Source: CAYJXJ01 sp964374095 (GTDB lineage Bacteria; Elusimicrobiota; Elusimicrobia; UBA1565; UBA9628). Taken from it: a stretch of DNA of 18,420 bases. Below the pieces are notes generated by a model. That model was not told the DNA's origin and did not search any database. It saw nothing but the letters and a program-made list of their open reading frames with translations. The translations under genes were made by a program, and so were the position numbers. The DNA is taken from positions 1 to 18,420 of the forward strand of contig CAYJXJ010000088.1 in NCBI GenBank assembly GCA_964374095.1, written 5' to 3'. Positions 18,401-18,420 of the stretch are shown here, piece by piece (the first letter of the stretch is position 1; each line of letters opens with the position of its first letter).

Positions 18401-18420
18401 GGATGGGATTGGTGAAGACG
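1..18420 (-). CDS. Giant Ig-like tandem-repeat protein, interior fragment (both ends outside window)
   Basis: One minus-strand frame is open across the whole window: complete codons run from 18419 down to 3, giving 6139 residues without a stop. Residue 1 below means the codon at 18417-18419. The product is a chain of about 43 Ig-like modules. Most carry an F-x-x-D-x-x-x-P linker, a GTA-x-D strand, a Trp hairpin and a closing strand such as VRARDAAGN, features typical of bacterial Ig-like (Big-type) domains of surface proteins. Residues 1-3516 form six four-module superunits; residues 3517-6139 form 19 diverged modules. Trp is frequent (about 20 in the 583 residues of SU-c). No catalytic motif, signal peptide, membrane helix or sorting signal is visible, and the termini that would carry them lie outside. 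I infer a secreted or surface stalk or adhesin; the ligand is unknown. All repeat lengths are multiples of three, which argues for selection to keep the frame. The frame and repeat nature are very secure; the function is not. Confidence 0.95.
405..923 (-). repeat. Ig-like module M18 (173 residues), longest single module
   Basis: Linker YVDKKYPH, strand LTGTGSDSEAP, hairpin region with two cysteines in ACPGGWNAGVCW, closing strand YKARVRATDRAATA. Insertions both before the GT strand and after the closing strand explain its length. Confidence 0.72.
924..1292 (-). repeat. Ig-like module M17 (123 residues)
   Basis: Linker LFDTSPPT, strand ISGTSNDPAGQWG, cysteine hairpin CWREAGSFLAC, closing strand YTITARGRDRASN. 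Compact class with a hairpin disulfide candidate. Confidence 0.75.
1293..1721 (-). repeat. Ig-like module M16 (143 residues)
   Basis: Linker FVIDHSKP, a cysteine pair CPGFSAC before the strand IEGTTTDPGNADPP, hairpin TYWNGAAF, closing strand YRILFRGRDKAGN. The pair sits upstream of the GT strand rather than at the hairpin. Confidence 0.75.
1722..2111 (-). repeat. Ig-like module M15 (130 residues), divergent
   Basis: Opens FYLETPAAS with no Asp-Thr-x-Pro linker and has KAAPDASALSASGGGANI in place of the GTA strand. Hairpin SWWYQDVPQSW, closing strand YTLTVTGVNGANQPG. With M4, this is the weakest match to the module pattern. Confidence 0.6.
2112..2510 (-). repeat. Ig-like module M14 (133 residues)
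   Basis: Linker FIYDITAP, strand IEGTARDDSPGE. The cysteine loop CEDPDGLC is strikingly like CDPDGGC of superunit module D. Hairpin KYWKGYAW, closing strand YTVTVRALDKANN. Confidence 0.75.
2511..2978 (-). repeat. Ig-like module M13 (156 residues), cysteine-rich
   Basis: Linker FTVDRTTPTSK (close to the superunit A linker), strand LSGTATDRYCE. Four cysteines fall in RYCE, PLCS, VVCP and LACWW, the last leading into the hairpin CWWNHNTGAW. Closing strand YQVSSKAQDRLPS lacks AGN. The cysteine content suggests two disulfides if the protein is exported. Confidence 0.72.
2979..3335 (-). repeat. Ig-like module M12 (119 residues)
   Basis: Linker FVYDSSAP, strand IAGTSWEAYDDRDPSG with an acidic loop, hairpin YYDLASDNWLGG, closing strand YRYDVNSMGTDVAAN, in which AGN has become AAN. 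Confidence 0.7.
3336..3770 (-). repeat. Ig-like module M11 (145 residues)
   Basis: Linker FRYDTEKP, strand MSGTANDETRGASG, hairpin DYWKGTDLAGG, closing strand YRLWVRAADRAGN. An acidic insert DDDKNADGS sits between the closing strand and the next linker. It resembles a calcium-binding loop, but that is inference. Confidence 0.75.
3771..4196 (-). repeat. Ig-like module M10 (142 residues)
   Basis: Linker FKYDLSYPT, strand FFGSSNDPGTGVSGIK, hairpin DWWDWTTPGY, closing strand YRVIVRSEDWASN. The hairpin is tryptophan-rich and lacks the Gly-turn of WNG. Confidence 0.72.
4197..4610 (-). repeat. Ig-like module M9 (138 residues)
   Basis: Linker TFDVSLPN, strand ITLTSGTVTETG, hairpin TWWTTWPGTGF, then WSFDPGWTLSDG and the closing strand YKVYVKARDRAGN. 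No cysteine. Confidence 0.75.
4611..4967 (-). repeat. Ig-like module M8 (119 residues)
   Basis: Linker FIMDTTPPVS, strand ITGTSSAGLSGIDPLK, hairpin PWWNGAALQY, closing strand YYIYSRATDLAGNVE. Shares the shortest length class with M12. Confidence 0.78.
4968..5414 (-). repeat. Ig-like module M7 (149 residues)
   Basis: Linker YVVDKSSPT, strand LTGTAREEPDGK, hairpin YYWTGSAWAF (nearly the YWTGSTWS of superunit module B), closing strand YRLRARARDNAKTP with AGN lost. No cysteine. Confidence 0.75.
5415..5837 (-). repeat. Ig-like module M6 (141 residues)
   Basis: Linker FRHDASTPT. An Asp/Pro-rich loop DPDPYPTDPGG follows LSSGTLSVSQTR. Hairpin NWFRTTPSTGF without the WNG core. Closing strand YRLLVRARDAAGN is canonical. 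Confidence 0.75.
5838..6203 (-). repeat. Ig-like module M5 (122 residues)
   Basis: Linker FVIDNNLPT, strand LSATASDPAPGE, hairpin QQWNGSVFF, closing strand YRVTFRIDDKAGN. Compact form without cysteine. Confidence 0.75.
6204..6611 (-). repeat. Ig-like module M4 (136 residues), divergent
   Basis: Opens FIQITKTGATPQ without the usual Asp-Pro linker. The strand is LIIGTLTDATTVQLRI, the cysteine-flanked loop is CTDTSYVVNQTTC, and the closing strand LKVQVRAVQGITVENPP lacks the D-x-AGN turn. One of the least canonical modules. The boundary was inferred from spacing and the neighbouring linkers. Confidence 0.6.
6612..7016 (-). repeat. Ig-like module M3 (135 residues)
   Basis: Linker FRTDKTVPTS, strand VSGTASDSNSGVDMVEVA (a textbook bacterial Ig-like start), hairpin CWRNPVDNLWTLNC, closing strand YKIFARAIDKVANKQ. 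A second pair, CPAGC, follows in the loop before the next module. Confidence 0.78.
7017..7457 (-). repeat. Ig-like module M2 (147 residues)
   Basis: Linker FNYEVQPPTS, then LTLSSGVVWDKPISG where the GTA strand is expected. VDKVQIQVRRAGSD leads to the cysteine hairpin CWDNSAAFISDC. Closing strand YRIRYRGKDKSYDG. Two cysteines bracket the hairpin as in superunit module A, but with a longer loop. Confidence 0.72.
7458..7871 (-). repeat. Ig-like module M1 (138 residues)
   Basis: First single module after the superunit array. Linker FKYDFSAP, strand TISGTSEDQPGG, hairpin KWWNGAALGW, closing strand EIYVWAPDNVDKPF, where the usual AGN is replaced. No cysteine. The following segment NVESSSALKAAFNYE resembles the VESSTT-KLVFSY end of superunit module A, so M1 may be a relic of an A-type module. 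Confidence 0.75.
7872..9524 (-). repeat. Superunit SU-f (residues 2966-3516), last and degenerating copy
   Basis: Shortest copy, with modules of 135, 154, 141 and 121 residues: A 9524-9120, B 9119-8658, C 8657-8235, D 8234-7872. A has FYYDRAKPVSKVTSP, IGGTAVDDTSVSTGASSG, HWNGSTW in place of the cysteine hairpin, and TVYTFATDLVNN. B has YSFRSGAALVSVFHPP, ISQVWVTFISSDGAYYWTAS, WPPADPDV in place of the tetraproline, and YKIFVKAKNAANQ. C has FIYDVQRPTVALSS, AKCLNPSGSPPVFNLDC and YDLKVYGQDRAKN. D has FRYDADNPT, DGYKEVQ-like spacing lost from its loop, LEYPSFKKWEV and YTFIARGQDQAGN. The slot order of the superunit is clear but most copy-specific residues have diverged. It joins directly to the single modules at 7871. 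Confidence 0.8.
9525..11285 (-). repeat. Superunit SU-e (residues 2379-2965)
   Basis: Modules of 147, 156, 151 and 133 residues: A 11285-10845, B 10844-10377, C 10376-9924, D 9923-9525. A has FNYDVSTPTSKATTAGG, GTAEDQLSTGTPSG, SWWCDRTAGC and FRVYTWGKDQSNN. B has FSYGVSSPTLTGIFPPANS, HAWAVFLDTDTFWWTGSSW, FDPPPPAHV and YKVYVRARNTAG. C has FVYDVSAPTVTAHASVVS, GLYLNPNTFIKFD, YRVKVYGRDKAGN and CPVGEDGKTGEC. D has FSVDKGKP, SGVAVDNSLSPN, SHWQHFETSGAWK and FKVRGRDAAGNLS. Its module D lacks the CDPDGGC pair, reading WNPAYPQGPPG in that slot. Intermediate divergence from SU-c and SU-d. Confidence 0.88.
11286..13037 (-). repeat. Superunit SU-d (residues 1795-2378), near-identical partner of SU-c
   Basis: Modules of 146, 154, 153 and 131 residues: A 13037-12600, B 12599-12138, C 12137-11679, D 11678-11286. 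The protein motifs are the same as in SU-c for A and B, including GTAEDQLSTGTPSG, NFWWCDATRGC, WYWTGSTWS and FKIYVRARNTGSQ. C reads STSSVDADVTALSALNTASG, KYLSPTTLINFD, YKLEIWAKDQAGN and CPLGEDGKTGTC. D has FKIDKAAPT, ITGTAADIGFGVERVEY, NHWLHHVSSGEWKSQ, CDPDGGC and SVRAVDKAGNVS. Two long blocks match SU-c base for base, while the stretch between them (12501-12726) resembles SU-e more than SU-c. The copy therefore looks like a mosaic. Confidence 0.92.
12082..12500 (-). repeat. Identical block 1, SU-d copy
   Basis: Partner of 13831-14249. The first mismatches are at 12081 (t against c) and 12501 (g against c). Identity, including silent positions, over 419 bp implies duplication or conversion too recent for third-position drift. 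Confidence 0.85.
12727..13049 (-). repeat. Identical block 2, SU-d copy
   Basis: Partner of 14476-14798. Separated from block 1 by 226 bp (12501-12726) that carries roughly 30 differences from the SU-c equivalent by my count. Confidence 0.85.
13038..14786 (-). repeat. Superunit SU-c (residues 1212-1794), near-identical partner of SU-d
   Basis: Modules of 146, 154, 151 and 132 residues: A 14786-14349, B 14348-13887, C 13886-13434, D 13433-13038. A has GTAEDQLSTGTPSG, NFWWCDATRGC and FRVYTWGADQSNN. B has LTNQVPAANTASN, INHIWVVAM, WYWTGSTWS, DPPPPAAV, SFEPGTPVDG and FKIYVRARNTGSQ. C has FIYDVTAPTMTAHNAIVS, LRQIYMRMLDVNTGKYLNP, YQIEVYARDQATN and CPFGEDGKTGTC. D has FRMDKVPP, ITGTASDLGFGMERVEY, HWLHHISSGEWKTN, CDPDGGC and FKVRAVDKAGN. 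Much of A and B is identical at the DNA level to SU-d, displaced by exactly 1749 bp (583 codons). C and D differ from SU-d much more. For example, the C segment has STETNVPSLLTEF where SU-b and SU-d have STSS-x-DADVTAL. Confidence 0.92.
13831..14249 (-). repeat. Identical block 1, SU-c copy
   Basis: Reading the two stretches side by side, I find no difference between this 419-bp block and 12082-12500 (offset 1749 bp). It encodes most of module B and the first part of module C, from the YWTGSTWS hairpin to STSS/STET. Upstream and downstream flanks diverge at once. Confidence 0.85.
14476..14798 (-). repeat. Identical block 2, SU-c copy
   Basis: A 323-bp block matching 12727-13049 with no difference seen, at the same 1749-bp offset. 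It encodes most of module A, including GTAEDQLSTG and the WWCDATRGC hairpin. The identity ends at 14799 (t against c at 13050), after which the two copies drift apart in module D. Confidence 0.85.
14787..16559 (-). repeat. Superunit SU-b (residues 621-1211)
   Basis: Four modules of 148, 156, 153 and 134 residues: A 16559-16116, B 16115-15648, C 15647-15189, D 15188-14787. A opens with FTLDRSSPTSKATTAGG, has the strand AGTVEDQVSTGTP and the cysteine hairpin NWWCDATAGC. B opens with FSYATSSPTLTNQVPA, then IKNAWFVAM, YWTGSTWS, DPPPPAAV and FKVYVRARNT. C opens with FIFDQTPP and has LNPNTLINFD, YRLEVRARDQATN and the loop CPEGEDGKTPPC. D opens with FKIDKTAPT, has ITGTAADLGFGVDRVEY, SHWLHHISSGEWKTN and closes with RAVDKAGNLS. 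It has the same architecture as SU-c but clearly different at the DNA level, so it is an older duplicate. Confidence 0.9.
16560..18419 (-). repeat. Superunit SU-a (residues 1-620), most diverged N-terminal-ward copy
   Basis: Four modules: A 18419-18012 (cut or just starting at the window edge), B 18011-17439, C 17438-16953, D 16952-16560. Module A keeps a PMTT tetrapeptide where later copies have GPMTTRL, but lacks the GTAEDQ strand. Module B has IQKAWYLVM where other copies have IKNAWFVAM, and carries an insert with several cysteines (WCRAGMMAQCDCAAYGNWCW), making it about 191 residues instead of 154-156. Module C opens with FIYDVSIPT. It has an expanded version of the acidic cysteine loop between NCPYDTDDE and AKCRTG. 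Module D contains WNMACDPDGGC and ends in VFTMRAKDGAGN. The four-slot order matches the later superunits, but identity is low. Assignment of A is the least certain. Confidence 0.75.

Noticed and set aside
1..18420. Possible junctions between several separate genes, promoters or terminators
   Set aside because: The frame never closes and the module pattern is continuous, so there is no non-coding gap in which such signals would be supported. I saw no tRNA or rRNA sequence either.
1..18420. Fibronectin type III, PKD or cadherin repeats as the domain identity
   Set aside because: The WDFGDG-type PKD motif and the cadherin DxNDN and LDRE motifs are not seen, and the GTA-x-D start with RA-x-D-x-AGN end fits bacterial Ig-like domains better. 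A profile search would be needed to settle the family.

Overview
The window is almost certainly the interior of one giant protein-coding gene on the minus strand. A single reading frame (codons whose highest + coordinate is 2 modulo 3) is open from base 18419 to base 3. That is 6139 codons with no stop, and neither the start nor the end of the gene is in the window. I translated the frame by eye at many points along its length and it stays in register throughout. All stop-bounded ORFs in the window fall in other frames and read as low-complexity Arg/Gly/Pro/Ala shadow protein.

The protein is built of about 43 Ig-like beta-sandwich modules of roughly 120-190 residues. A typical module has: a linker like F-x-x-D-x-T-x-P; a 'I[ST]GTA-x-D' strand; a Trp-rich hairpin like [YW]W[NT]G-x-x-W (or a cysteine-paired replacement); and a closing strand like 'Y-x-[VI]-x-[AV]RA-x-D-x-AGN'. 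The N-terminal-ward 3516 residues (18419-7872) are organised as six tandem copies of a four-module superunit (here SU-a to SU-f, modules A-B-C-D, 551-620 residues each). The C-terminal-ward 2623 residues (7871-3) are 19 diverged single modules without that periodicity (here M1-M19).

Two neighbouring superunits, SU-c and SU-d, are spaced exactly 1749 bp apart. They are identical at the DNA level over two stretches (about 419 and 323 bp), separated by a clearly diverged 226 bp. This mosaic suggests recent tandem duplication and/or gene conversion inside the gene.

Organism: the DNA is strongly GC-rich with a GC-ending codon preference, and the gene exceeds 18 kb. Giant Ig-like repeat proteins with 'RA-x-D-x-AGN' strands are known from bacteria including poorly cultured phyla such as Elusimicrobiota and Omnitrophota. 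I favour a bacterium of that kind, but the assignment is inference with low confidence. The likely role is an extracellular or surface-anchored stalk or adhesin. No catalytic domain, signal peptide, membrane segment or anchor is visible in this interior piece. There is no intergenic space, RNA gene, CRISPR array, mobile element, promoter or terminator that I can support.
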